Below the pieces are notes generated by a model. That model was not told the DNA's origin. It saw only the letters and a list, made by a program, of their open reading frames with translations, and made no database searches. Below are positions 45,933-57,765 of a DNA stretch of 64,000 nt, piece by piece. The DNA comes from Brachionus plicatilis (lineage: Eukaryota; Rotifera; Eurotatoria; Ploima; Brachionidae), in the NCBI GenBank assembly GCA_010279815.1, contig QEOQ01000487.1:56245-120244 (forward strand), in the 5' to 3' direction. Each line of letters begins with the position of its first letter. Position 1 is the first letter of the stretch. Both the position numbers and the translations under genes were made by a program.

Positions 45933-46244
45933 GGCAAAATGTAATTTATTGTACATTTTTATATTTTTACATTTTTACATTTTTGAGAGAAGAAAAAAAA
46001 ATCTCAAAATCAACAAATCTAAAAAAATTTTCATTCAAGAAAAGTAATAATAAATTCGCAATTAATTAGAAGGGATTTTCAAAAAATTATCCTTGGTTTT
46101 TACATTTAAATTTTTCTAAAACTCCTTTTTAAGTAATTGCGAATTTATTATTACTTTTCTTGAATGAAAATTTTTTTAATGAGATTTTTTTTCTTCTCTC
46201 AAAAATGTAAAAATATAAAAATGTACAATAAATTACATTTTGCC
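45933..46244. mobile_element. Foldback element with long arms
   Basis: GGCAAAATGTAATTTATTGT at 45933 is inverted at 46244, and the match continues for about 115 bp per arm (TTTTCATTCAAGAAAAGTAA, then ATAATAAATTCGCAATTA). The loop is about 75 bp. Transcribed, it would form a long hairpin. It has no coding frame. Confidence 0.8.
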
Positions 46245-46598
46245 CACTTTACTTCAAATAGACATTTTATTTCTAATTTGTTAGTTTGTCTCTTGATTTA
46301 AATTTAAATGATTTGATAAAATTTAATTATTTTTTTATCAATTTTTAATTATTATTTTATAAAAAAAATTGAATAAAATAAAGTTTTAATCGCTATTTAA
46401 TGTTAAAGGCACTGGTCTCTTGATTAGCCCTGATTTACTTAAAATTGCACCGGTGTTTACTTTTTACTTCAAATTAATACTTTATTTTTAGCTGGTCTCT
46501 TCATATAATTATCGAACAATCAGTTTTTTTAATAAATATGCTTAGACAGAACAAAAATGAAATAATTTTGTTAGTTTTTTTATAAGAATCAAAATTGG

Positions 46599-46875
46599 TG
46601 GCATTGTGAATTTTCATTCAAACCTTCCAAAAATTGCAAAAAAAAATTCTTCTTCATTAATTTAAATTGAAAGTATTTTGCTTTTTAAACTTTTATGATG
46701 AAACAACACGAAACAAAATATGTTTTACAAAATTCAAAAAATAAAAATTAATTTTAGTCAACACGGAAAATATTAATGATCAAATAAAAAATCAATATTT
46801 TGAGTTAATATTGTCTTACAAAATCTAGAATTTAAATTTTGTATTGAAATTTTTGTATGAAAATTCACAATGCCA
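46599..46875. mobile_element. Small inverted-repeat element
   Basis: TGGCATTGTGAATTTTCATT at the left end is inverted at 46875 with one mismatch. The body is 277 bp. The GGCA(A/T)TGTGAA start resembles the right end of the elements near 41086 and 52877, so these may belong to one group. Confidence 0.6.
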
Positions 46876-49800
46876 TAATTAGTTCAGTATTGCATCAGCT
46901 GACACATTTAATCTTTTATCTAAATTCGACTACAGGCGAAAAATCTAAAAAATACTTTCACATTATATGAATGAAAATTATATTACACACTTGTTGTAGA
47001 TGGTTTTAGATAAAACAATAAATGATTGAACCGATGCAAATTAAAAATTAATTACTTATTTATTTATTGATGAATTAACCTCCTATAAGGAGAAGTAAAA
47101 ATTAAAAAATTACAAAAAAAAAATATTATATAAAAAAAATAAAAATTTAAAAACAAAGAAAAAAGAAATTTAAAAGAAAAAATGACAGATTGTGAAAGTT
47201 AGAAGGCAAGAGAACTTGGACCAAAATTTATGAATTTCTTTTATTTCGAATTAACTCATTTAAGAGAATTCTGTAATGTTTAAATTTTAAATTAATAGGA
47301 CATAACCAAATTGAATCAGATATACCATCATTACAAATTAGTCTATTCTCAAGATTTTCTTTAGGTTGGTTTGCATTTATTGTAATTTTTGAGGGTTCAA
47401 TTTTTAAGTACCGTATTCCCTCGTTCGATATTGCAGCCTCTGAATCCGAAGCACAACTTTGACGCAGGCAATAAACACCATCTCGCCCATGTTAAAACAT
47501 TCTTAACTTACATCGCATGCGTCAAAGTTGTGTAAAAAGACGAAGTAGACCAAAAAAGGGTTCAAAAATAAAAAGACAAAAACCTCAAGCGATTAACTCT
47601 TGTTTTTTATATTCTCATAGTTATTTCGACTCGATATTTAATTTTTATTAATTTTTAAAATATTTGCCATATTTTTCTAGTCAATTTTAAATTTTTCTAA
47701 ACAGTAATGCCGCGTCAAAAATCAAATTTTAGTATTTTTTTTAATCGAATAATAAAAAAATTTATTTCTAATTTTCTGTTTAATTTGTGATGCTACATCA
47801 AATGCATGATTCAAAAAAATAATTTTTGATTAGAGATAATTATGGTCCTTTCAACTTTAAAAAAGAGTTTGTCTCAAAAATAAAATTCAAATCAAGACAA
47901 CAACGTATTTTGATGTGGTAAACTCATTATTAATTCTATATATAATTAAAATAATATTAAATTTTAATTAAATTGAAAAAAATATTTAGCACCTAGCTCT
48001 ATCGCTCTGTGGTTAAAATTAACCTGATTTTTACAAAAAAATCAATGGCGTGTGCTAATTCACTAACTAAAATTACTGATTTTTTACCAATTTTACTAGA
48101 TGAATATAAAAATGACTTACATTTCATAAAATTACTTAGTTAATTTAAAAATGTGAATTTATTTTAAAAATCAAGTTTGATGCTAGTTTTTTCAATATTT
48201 AATTAAATTTAAAAAAAAAAAAATTAATATTTATCCTTTGCTTCTAAATAAACCAAATTGTAATAAGCAAAGAATTATTGAGATCTTAATTAGAAACCAG
48301 ATTACAGAACACACATTTTTCATCAAAATTCATACCATAATATTCTTAATTATCCAAATATTGTTCTAATTCAAAAAAAAAATCTAATTGTACCAAACAT
48401 CCTTCTCTGGCTTAAAAAGATGCTCAAAATCGAGTTAAACGTCTATCTGCTGATTTTTTAGTTTTTTTAAAGTATAATTATGTTTAATTTATAATTTTAA
48501 TACGATTTAGAAAAATTAATAAGAATAATATCAGTTATGCAAATTTAGGAAAAAAAATTTTTTTTTAGTAATTTTTGTTAAAAAATAATTAATCGCCAAA
48601 ATCAATCAGATTTAAAATCATGATATTATGATCATTCTTAAAAATAATGTTTTAGCATTTAAATAATATTGAAATTGTACTTTAGTTGTTTATTTATTTT
48701 TTATTATTTAATTTTTTAGATCTTAAACTTGAATTCGTTATTTTGAATTCTAAAATATGCTAAATAGTCAAAGTACTAATCGGTTTAATAAAATAAGCCA
48801 TTTATTCACTAAACTATAAATTCGAATAAATAAAATAATTTTGTGTTATTTCTCCAGGTTCATTTATTCATTAATTCATCTATTCTAAAAATAATATCCA
48901 TTAGGGCCCATATTAAATATGTTGTAAAAATATAGTAGCATATTTTTTTTCTAAATTTAATCTTTTACTAATTATTTTCTAATGAAAACTTTTTGATTAT
49001 AAATTTTCTTAATTGACTCTAATTATACACATTTAAAAATAAAATTTGAATTAAAAAGCTCTTAATTTTCTCAATGAAAATGTGTACTGGTTTTTGTTTT
49101 GTAACAAAATAAGTTTGTTTGTCATCAAGTCATTGATGAAAAACTTTATAAATTCATAATTTAAAAAATAATTTAAAAAAAAATAATTTTAGTATAATCA
49201 AATGTAAATATTGAATAAAAAAATCTTTGGGGGCAAGTAAATTTATTGTCTGAAAATTTAAAAATTAGAAAAAGCAAAAGTTGATTTTTCGGTGCCTCGG
49301 AGGAGACTGAAAACGACAAAAGAAAAAAACTTAAGTTGGATCTGTAGAGTTCAATTAGAAATAAGAAAGTTACCATTAAAATTTTTAAAAGAAAAGAATT
49401 ATCAAACTTATTTAATTAAAATATTAGCCAAAATAAAATAATTGACTTTGAAAAGAATGAAAATTCAAAAAATCCAAACTTTCAAAGCTGATTGCTAAAT
49501 TTGATTCAAAAACAAAAAAAAACATTTATTTTCTAAGGTGTCTTGTATATTAAAATCAAATATTTCTTAATGGCTTCCATAACTATTTATCTTAGGATGT
49601 TTTTTTGTTGTTGAAAAAATTACTAAAAGTCTAAATGAGACGACACAAATTAGATTTCAATACAAAAAAATAACTTTTTTTAAAAAAATAAAACAACCAA
49701 ATTAACAATTTCCTTTATTTATAAATAATCTTATTGAAAGATCTAAAGGCTGAATAATCAATTGGGAAACAGTAATTGCTGGTAGAACAAATTTGTTCAC

Positions 49801-50035
49801 GAGTAAACAAATTCCGCTAAGAATTCAAAAACGAAAGCTCTTAATTTTTTTTTACTAAAAATATCAATTAAATTTAATAAACACTTTTATTTATTGAATA
49901 AATAAAATATGAAAAAAAAGCCTAGCAACCGTCAATCAAAATTTCGAAGAATATAACTCTTTAATTTCTGACGTTTTATCCTGAAAAAAAGTAACAAAAA
50001 AATTAAAAAAAAAAAAAAAGCTTTAATTTTATTTC
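46876..50035. other. Repeat-rich AT desert
   Basis: No gene is supported. A paired CACAACTTTGACGCA (47452-47466) and its inverse (47518-47533) form a perfect hairpin next to a GC-richer patch with TACCGTATTCCCTCG at about 47411, which could be a transposon terminus. Other open frames (for example 49173-49376) are AT-driven. Confidence 0.5.
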
Positions 50036-50104
50036 ATGTCAGGAGAAGAGAGTCTGGACAGTGTGGGCATAGGCGAACTTAGGTCATTGTTGACCAAAGA
50101 CTAG
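50036..50104 (+). CDS. Possible 22-residue small ORF
   Basis: The ATG at 50036 opens MSGEESLDSVGIGELRSLLT, then KD and a stop. GC content and residue mix jump to coding-like values precisely over this stretch within AT-rich DNA. No splice donor is obvious. It may be a short peptide, a uORF of the downstream gene, or a remnant of an exon. Confidence 0.3.
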   Translation: MSGEESLDSVGIGELRSLLTKD

Positions 50105-50544
50105 ACTCATTATCCGTAACAAATTTTTCTAGCCTAAAACCTCTACAGTGCTGAATATAAACTAGTTGTTTGTTCATGTAAAAATCTAAAAGGATTTAAC
50201 AATTTCCATCTTTTCACCACAAAAATTAAATTGTATCCAAGCAACCCTTGTTTTTGTTCTTGTTGAAAACTAAACTGATAAACCATTTTTCTGCCAAAAA
50301 AGAGACCAAAAATCATTTGGTACTAACTTGGAATAGGCTTAGCTAAACACGTCTTAGGCGACAAATTAAACGTCTAAAAAGGTAAATTGATTTTTGTTGT
50401 TGTTTTTGAAAAAGGCAGCAGCACCAGCTTCTTATTTATTTGTTTTCAAATGCTCAAGTCAATCAAAATTTGAGTGAAAATTTAACAATAGAAAATAGGT
50501 GATTTGTTAAATTTTTAGAATAGATTTAGAAAGAAAGAAAAAAA

Positions 50545-51735
50545 ATGATAAGAAACATCGATTCGGCAGTTCGATCATTTCGCTCAAATCTGATCGATTT
50601 GGCGAACAGTCGCGATCATCTGATCACCGAGGACTTGATAGCTGAAGTGAAAGGAATACTCAGCGCTCTGGACTCTTTGAAGCTAGACAACATGTTTGTG
50701 GTGGAGTCTAGCGAGCTACGCAAGCAAATAGCGCCCGAGGCGCTCCAAAACTTCCAAGCAGGTACATTTAACATTCTCCACTCATACTTGAATAACCAGT
50801 TGTGTAATTGAGGCTTGCTGCAGGTGATTGGTGATGGCGAGGCCATGCTCTACGAACTAAAAAACAATCTTGGTAAAAAAAACTTGCAAAATTTACAAGA
50901 GAATGAGATCAGGAATATTAATTATGCCACTAGGGAAAGACTGAGAGGCTTTGTGCACGCCATTCATCCATACTCGTACAATGCGTACCAAAGGCTGGAA
51001 AGCTATGCCAATGATCTTGGCATTCGCAATCGCTTCAAGGCCATCCGAAGCGAAATGGAGAACAGAAATGAAAACAAACTAAAGGCATGGGCAAATAGGA
51101 CCGACAAAATTCCGGTCGAAGCGCCCAAGTACAACACTCCGAACTGGAGAGAGCACAATTTTGGACAAAGACGTAATAAAATAATAAAATAATTTGAAAA
51201 AAAAAATTTTTTTTTTTCTTATTTTTATTTTTTAGATCATAATACAGAAACAGAAAGATTTGAAAATAGAGCTAGTTTGACTAGCCGCAATGTTACCGGG
51301 TCGTACTATACCGACACGGTAAAATTTGATTTTCCCATTTACAAAAAACAAGACACAAGGCTAACAGAGAATCAAGTCGAAAATTTGCCACCACCTGTTC
51401 ACCATTCGCCAAAAATACACACTACCATGAGTGCCTACAGTTTGCCAAGGCATTTGCCAAAAGAAGCCTTTGAGGACGCGAATTGGAAGAAGCATGCGGT
51501 CGAAGCAGGCATCAACATTGAGTTTCCGGGTACCACAGAACAAAAATCTAGGTTTGTCAAGCCTAGGAAATCTGATTACAGAAATTTTGTCGTAAATCCT
51601 CAGCCAGATACGTCTAGATTTCAGAGGCCATTTACCAGCGCAGCCACTTATGCCATTCGGACTGAGTACAGTCATAGATACAAATTTCCTGACGCTAATC
51701 TAATTGACAAATTTCCTTGGATAAAGCAGTTTTAG
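50545..51735 (+). CDS. Unknown protein, 358 residues
   Basis: Three exons (50545-50761, 50813-51172, 51236-51735) join in frame to 358 residues. The introns are 51 and 63 bp, GT..AG. I do not recognise the family. Residues 1-175 look helical with regular heptad-like hydrophobics (LIAEVKGILSALDSLKLDNM). The second half is Pro/Tyr/Arg-rich and probably extended, with repeated aromatic-basic patches (FPIYKKQDTR, SRFVKPRKSDYRNFVV, SHRYKFPDANLIDKFPW). Such tails occur in axonemal or microtubule-inner proteins, so a ciliary role is conceivable but unproven. There is no signal peptide or membrane span. Composition and clean splicing make it a genuine gene. Confidence 0.75.
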
Positions 51736-52639
51736 AAGCTTAATTATGTGTTTGGTAAATTTTAATTTTATTTGAATTGCCATTTAAACACTTGAAAAAA
51801 GAAAGTTTATTTAATTCTTTTTTATTTTTTATTTTTTTGTTCAAATTTTAAATAAAAAAATATCATATTATTATTTTTTTTTAAATATTTACCTTATATT
51901 GCGTAATTTGTTTTTTTTTAAAGCTGTCATAAATCTAAGTCCTTAGCCTAAAGGTAAGTATTTATTTTATTTTCAGTATGAAGGCTAAATAATCATTTAA
52001 AGTCCAAAATTTTCGTTGAGTCTCAGACAACAAATAAGTTTTTTGTATGCATTTTGATCAAATAATTAATGAGTTTTGATAATTTTAAAATTTTTAATTT
52101 TTTTTTTAATTTTTATAAAAAAAAATAGAATTATTTATTTTTCACAAAATCCAAGTTTCCTTAGGGAATTAATTTTGATTAAATATTTTTCTATATAATT
52201 CTCTAGCTTAAAACAACATAAATTGCCATTTAATGTTTAACAAGCACATTTAATTTTATGATATACTTATATAATATTATTATTTTAAATGACTTAAGGT
52301 TGAATTAAATCAAAAGAATTTAAATTAGTGTAAACAAGTTTACAAGCTTTTTTCTAATTTTTAAAAACCTGTGAAAACGTTTAAGGGAAATTTCTTTTTA
52401 TATTTTTCTCCAGTTTCAAAGTTGATGACAGGGTTATTGTGCTTGACATAATAAGAAGAGTAACATTTCTCTTATAAAATTATTTAAAAAAAAATTGAAA
52501 TAAAAATTTTGTTTAAAATTTGATGTTTTTAAAAAAAAAACCTTTAAATATTAAAATCGCAAAATTATTTATTATTTATATGATTTTTACAATCTCAAAT
52601 TTTTTTGAATTTACATTTTTAAATTTGCCAACTTTTTCA
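51736..52639. other. AT-rich intergenic stretch
   Basis: 3' flank of the preceding gene. Nothing further is recognised. Confidence 0.5.
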
Positions 52640-52877
52640 ATTTTGCCTTATTAAACCAGCAAATCTGCAACTTTCTGTAAAATGCACACCATTAAAAAAT
52701 ATTTGATTAAAAAATGCAATAAATTGCAGAGTTTTTGCAGAGCCTGGAATTCGGTTGCACAAAATTTGTACAATATTGTACTTTTTATAGAGCCATTTTT
52801 GCACAATTAGAAAATAAATTATAGCATTTTTACTTTTTGTACTGTAATTTTTGTACTAAAATTTCACATTGCCAGAT
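52640..52877. repeat. Non-autonomous element related to 40762-41086
   Basis: The right end (CTGTAATTTTTGTACTAAAA, TTTCACATTGCCA) matches 41050-41086. The interior GTACAATATTGTAC and TTTTTGCACAATTAGAAAA blocks match the start of that element in reverse. A GCAAATCTGCAA...AATGGTGTGCA-like module is shared with the MITE at 59791-60060. Confidence 0.5.
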
Positions 52878-53689
52878 CAACTAACTTTAGAGAAAAATAT
52901 TTGAATTTGAGACTTATTTAAATTAATTCTTAACATAATAATTAAATTTTTATTAGATTCTTAGATAAGAATTGCAAAAAAATATTTTTAATTTTTCTAT
53001 TTTGATAATACGATTCGTTGCAAGATCTTAAAGATTAAAAAATGATTTTTTAATCTTTGAGATTTTGAAAATCGGAATATATTGACTTGTGGATATTTTT
53101 TATTTAATAAGAAAACGGTATAATTTTACTAAATGCGTTCTGCAAGATTGCACTCAACCACTTGGAAAAGAAAATCAGTCATAAATCAAATTAGATTTTA
53201 TTTCATATTTTTTTGTTGTTCTAAAAATTCACATTAATTTCTTTAGAGATGCTGATTTAAGGCAAATGATCGTTGCCGTTGATCTCCTTTTCAAGTCATT
53301 TTTTCGTCTTTATTTATTTATTTATTTCAAAAAACACCTCCTGGGTGATGAAAAGAAAATAAAGATGAATACATTGTAAATTAAACTAAAACATAAAAGG
53401 ACAGTTTATGTGTCTATATTGAGTTAGTTTGTATTATTTAATAGGGATTATTTTAGAATCACATGCTTTTGATTCAGATACTTTAAACTGAATATTGTAT
53501 ATAGGAAAATGAATATAAGAGAAATTCATAATCAACGAAATCTACATCACAAGTTGTTGAACTTATCTCCAAGCTACTTATCTAGCTCTCGAGACCGCCA
53601 TCGTCACTCTTGTTAACTTCATCTTCCCATTTGCTGAGCGTTCAGTAGCATTATGTAAGTATTTTTTCAAATTTAGTTTTATCAATACG

Positions 53690-54017
53690 ATTTAGTCAGG
53701 AGCTCAAGTATTTGTTTATTTTTTTTATCAGCTAAGTTTGAGTTTAGGAAGTATCTTAATGATTCAATAATTCCATCTCTCTCTAACTCCTTTCTCTCTC
53801 GACACATTTCTTTTACTTTACTATCACAGAATTTGCTTAGTTCTTCGCTATTTCTAATTTTTCATGAAAAGATTCCTTCTAGCTCACTTAAGATTGAATT
53901 TTGCTAATTTTTTCTTCGTTTCTTTTGGTCTCCTCGATTAATCCATTGATTAGTGTTCTTGTATAAGGGTTTGAATTCAACTTCTTTACAAAGTTCAATT
54001 TTCTTTTAAGTAGCATC
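53690..54017 (-). mobile_element. LINE pol remnant (linker before RT)
   Basis: The minus strand keeps an open stretch (DTDKMLLKRKLNFVKKLNSN, then PYTRTLINGLIEETKRN), followed after a stop by SKVKEMCRERKELERDG. The style is that of the linker between endonuclease and reverse transcriptase in non-LTR elements. It is broken by stops. The family is uncertain. Confidence 0.4.
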
Positions 54018-54650
54018 TTGTCAGTATCATTTATCATTTATCTGCAATTTATAGTACAAGTCTGGAATCCGTATCGACGAAAAGATATCGATGTTCTCGA
54101 GCAAGTTCATTGTAGATTTTCTAAATTGGTACCTGAACTGAAGTCAAAACCGTACTTCGAGAGAAGCCAGGCTCTGGGCTGGAGCACACTTGAAGATAGG
54201 CGCAGGCAAGGTGATCTTATCCAGCTACTCAAAATTTAACATGGTCATGATCGGGTGACATTCATAAATGGGTATCAAAAGCTGACTTCGGACGGTCTAG
54301 ACAGCCTGACAGGGAATACAAGAACTTGTCATAAAGCGATCGAGCAACAGCTGATCTGCAATTGTGGAGTGAGACACAACTTTTAACAAGCAGGACAACG
54401 GGAAATTGGAACACTCTGGATGCCTTGACTAAGATAGTCCCAAATGCCAACATTTTCAAAAAGAGAATTGACAATTTACTGAGATAAAAAGATTTTATAA
54501 AAAGTGTTGTTTGACGCGAGTAATATTTAAAAAATTTTCTTGCATCTAAAATTAGTTATTTAAAAAAAAATTTGCAATTGACAATTATAGTGCGGCGTTT
54601 AAGTGCGCCACTACTTCGAGACTAAAGTCTCCCACTCCTAATACTACTAC
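54018..54650 (+). mobile_element. 5'-truncated CR1/L2-like LINE 3' end
   Basis: The plus strand encodes VQVWNPYRRKDIDVLEQVHC, then FSKLVPELKSKPYFERSQAL, then GWSTLEDRRRQGDLIQLLKI, the conserved region after the RT of CR1/L2-group elements. After a stop and frameshifts, GNWNTLDALTKIVPNANIFK and KRIDNLLR end the pol (stop at 54485-54487). A 3' tail with a GAGACTAAAGTCTC hairpin (54615-54628) and short TAC repeats ends at about 54649. It is dead through several frame breaks and lacks the 5' part. Confidence 0.8.
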
Positions 54651-55145
54651 TAAATAAGAAAATTGGATAATTCTTTTTCCGGATAAAAAAAGACGGGATG
54701 ATTTTACTATTTACCTTATTTTTAATTTTTAAATAAACAATGATTAATTTTGATAATTTTGATAAATAAATATTTTTTCAACTTTTTCTGGAGAAATTTA
54801 ATTTTATATTTGGTAACCTGTTGATGAAAAAGTCTTTCTGATGGTAGACTAGTATTAGTAAAGAGTTTAAAGCTGTTCAACTTAAATAAACACATTTAAA
54901 ATAAATAAATAAATTTGCAAGTCAATTACATATATTGAAAAATTTGTTTTTGATCCAAATATATTAAAGACCGCACATATGACCGGTCTTAGACGGACGG
55001 TCAGCACAGTTTTAAAAGGTACTAATATTTATTTGAAGTTTTTCTTATTATTCAAGCTGAATTGATAAATTTCAGATTAATAAATTAATACAATAAATAA
55101 TTTTGTCAGAGGCTTAAATTTTTGCTTTATTTGAACATATGTATT

Positions 55146-55161
55146 GGCCTTGATAAAGGCC
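55146..55161 (-). promoter_or_regulatory. Histone 3' stem-loop of H2B
   Basis: On the minus strand GGCCTTTATCAAGGCC is the canonical histone mRNA stem-loop, 36 bp after the H2B stop. It shows that H2B is a replication-dependent, non-polyadenylated histone gene processed through SLBP. Confidence 0.92.
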
Positions 55162-55196
55162 GGGGATTTTTTTTATTTGTTCTGTTGAGGGTTGTT

Positions 55197-55565
55197 TTAT
55201 TTAGAGCTGGTGTATTTGGTTACAGCTTTTGTGCCTTCACTGACTGCGTGCTTGGCTAATTCACCAGGTAAGAGAAGACGAACACTGGTTTGAATTTCAC
55301 GACTGGAAATAGTCGAACGACCATTATGTGTAGACAGTTTGGACGCTTCTGAAGCTATTCTCTCAAATATATCGTTGACAAAAGAGTTCATGATACTCAT
55401 TGCTTTGCTGGAGACGCCAGTGTCCGGATGAACTTGTTTCAACACTTTGTAAATGTACACTGAATAAGACTCCTTCCTTTTCTTTCTTCGTTTGCCCTCT
55501 CCCTTGGCTCCTTTGGATGGTTTGACCGCTTTTTTCGCTCCTTTACTTGGTGTTTTTGGTGGCAT
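55197..55565 (-). CDS. Histone H2B (core nucleosome protein)
   Basis: A single exon of 122 residues. The basic N-terminal tail ([20 protein letters not shown]) is followed by the conserved fold: [40 protein letters not shown], and the closing [20 protein letters not shown]. Its length is normal for the family. A canonical stem-loop lies downstream. The 5' 98 bp of the gene and its upstream sequence recur at 57520-57765 on the other side of a LINE. It was divergent from H2A before that interruption. Confidence 0.97.
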   Translation of the reverse strand: MPPKTPSKGAKKAVKPSKGAKGEGKRRKKRKESYSVYIYKVLKQVHPDTGVSSKAMSIMNSFVNDIFERIASEASKLSTHNGRSTISSREIQTSVRLLLPGELAKHAVSEGTKAVTKYTSSK

Positions 55566-55712
55566 CTTTTTTTCTAGTCTTGAGATTTTGTTCAATGAAT
55601 TTAATTTTTGGATCGGTTTGAAATCCAATTTAACAAGATTAAAAAAAGTTGAATAGATTATGAACAATTGTAGGGTTAAAAGGTGAAAGACACTTTTTGT
55701 AATTAATCGAAT

Positions 55713-55923
55713 NNNNNNNNNNNNNNNNNNNNNNNNNNNNNNNNNNNNNNNNNNNNNNNNNNNNNNNNNNNNNNNNNNNNNNNNNNNNNNNNNNNNNNNN
55801 NNNNNNNNNNNNNNNNNNNNNNNNNNNNNNNNNNNNNNNNNNNNNNNNNNNNNNNNNNNNNNNNNNNNNNNNNNNNNNNNNNNNNNNNNNNNNNNNNNNN
55901 NNNNNNNNNNNNNNNNNNNNNNN
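55713..55923. other. Assembly gap (211 N) at LINE/H2B junction
   Basis: The left flank ends in H2B upstream sequence that also exists at 57765, while the right flank starts inside a LINE. The gap therefore joins two contigs across a repeated segment, and the local order is doubtful. Confidence 0.95.
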
Positions 55924-57519
55924 GTTTTTTTATTGGATTCGCAGGTGATTAGAGAGATAAATGGGCTATACTCCAGAATGGACCTGATAAGTGCTTTGTA
56001 GGTAATGAGTAGAAGTTTAGTGTTTAAACCCCATTTCCTACCTTTGAGATGCTTTAGCATATTTACTCTGGATTAAGCCCTATGTTTAAGGTTATTAATA
56101 TGTTTTGTAAAAGAGAGGGATTTATCCAATGTGATGCCTAGGAATTTAGGATTTTGTTCATAAGGGATCGACTCATTTCCGAATTTGAGCGAGACTTTTT
56201 CCTCCAATTTCTTGTTACCTAGATTAAATATTATGTAGTTTGATTTCCTGACACTTAATTTAAGTCTCCACATTGAGAGCCAGAGATACAAATCATTCAG
56301 GAATGTTTAAAGTTTAAGCTGAATCATATTGCCTGAAGTGTACCAGGCGGAAAGGTCATCAGCGAACAAAGCCATCTCAGTAGATTTTGCAGCAGCACAG
56401 GTAACGTCATTGAAGAAGATGTTAAATAGAGTGGGTCCTAGAACGCTACCTTGTGGAACTCCTGTGTGAATTAGTCTGGTACCTGAGAATGACTCATTGA
56501 CTCTCACTCTGAATTCCCTACAAGAAAGGTAGCTTTCTATCCATTTTACTAAATATTTTGGAAATTGGTAATTTTTAAGTTTATAGATTAGACCTTTATG
56601 CCATACTTTATCGAAAGCTTTTTCTATGTCTATGAAAATCGCACCAGTCTTTTTGTTTAAGTTGAATCCAGATTTGACAGCTTGCGTCAGTCTTAGGATT
56701 TGGTCATTAGTCTGGTGATATTTTCTGAAGCCACTCTGAAAAATGTTCAGAATCCCCTGGGATTGAGAACACTTAGTTAAGCGATTCAGTACAATTTTCT
56801 CTAATAGCTTAGAGAGTGTGTTTAGAAGGCTAATGGGGCGATAATTTTCTGGGTTTTTAGGGTCCTTAGCTTTTAGGGACGTAGTTTAAATTAAGTGATG
56901 CATTGAATATTCTGCACAGTAGTAGTAGATAAGGTTTTGGAAGGAGTTTAAGAACCGAATTGGATATTTTATCTTCTCCAGGGCTCCCCTTGGGTCTAAG
57001 ATTTTTGATCTCAGTCTCAATTTCATAAATGGTTGTAAGGTCTTCGCAGGGTGATGGGTAGTTCTCTGCTTTCCTAGCCAAGTTGTTTTCAATTGATTCA
57101 TTGAACTTATTGTCAAAGTTAGGGCTGGATTCTTCGGAGAAGACTTTTTCAAGTTGATCAGCAAAGACCTCAGCGACTTCATTAGGTGAGTTAATTCTAC
57201 CCGAATTTGTGACAATTTTGGGAATAGATATGCTCTTGTTAGAGCTATCAATTGATTTGATTTTTTTCCAAAGTTTAGAGTTTGAGGGAGTAAGCGTATT
57301 TAAGGAGTTACAAAAATTTTTCCATTTATCTCTACGAAATAAAGTGATTTCATTCTTGACCTTATTGTTTAGTGTATTGAAAAGAGTTTTATACTGACTA
57401 TTTCTAGATTTTTGGAACATTTTTCTTGCTTTATTTTTTTCCTTAATTAGGTCCCTAATGAATTTAGGTAAAATGAGGTAAGAGTTATCTTCCCTAATCC
57501 TAATTACAGATCCTAATTA
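55924..57519 (-). mobile_element. Jockey-like non-LTR retrotransposon, 5'-truncated
   Basis: Minus-strand pol pieces follow in order. First comes RKMFQKSRNSQYKTLFNTLN and NLRPKGSPGEDKISNSVLKL before the RT. Then the RT block with IDIEKAFDKVWHKGL, GVPQGSVLGPTLFNIFFND and the catalytic ALFADDLSAW, followed by NPKFLGITLDKSLSFTKHIN and HLKGRKWGLNTKLLLITYKA. A frameshift near 56865 and stops near 56306 and 56070 break it, but the RT core is well kept, so it is young. The endonuclease and ORF1 are missing at the 5' end (57519), which abuts H2B sequence at once. The 3' end is lost in the gap. Confidence 0.88.
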
Positions 57520-57765
57520 AAGACTCCTTCCTTTTCTTTCTTCGTTTGCCCTCTCCCTTGGCTCCTTTGGATGGTTTGACCGCTTTTTTCGCTCCTTTAC
57601 TTGGTGTTTTTGGTGGCATCTTTTTTTCTAGTCTTGAGATTTTGTTCAATGAATTTAATTTTTGGATCGGTTTGAAATCCAATTTAACAAGATTAAAAAA
57701 AGTTGAATAGATTATGAACAATTGTAGGGTTAAAAGGTGAAAGACACTTTTTGTAATTAATCGAA
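57520..57765 (-). pseudogene. Duplicated H2B 5' end (tail and promoter only)
   Basis: These 246 bases repeat 55467-55712: H2B upstream sequence, start codon and the first 33 codons ([20 protein letters not shown]...KRKES). After that the frame enters the LINE and stops within six codons. I see no difference between the copies. It could not make a working histone. Either it is the original H2B start split by the LINE, or an assembly duplicate. Confidence 0.9.

Noticed and set aside
49173..49376. 67-codon minus-strand frame in the desert
   Set aside because: Phe/Leu/Ser composition as expected by chance; no neighbours, signals or similarity.
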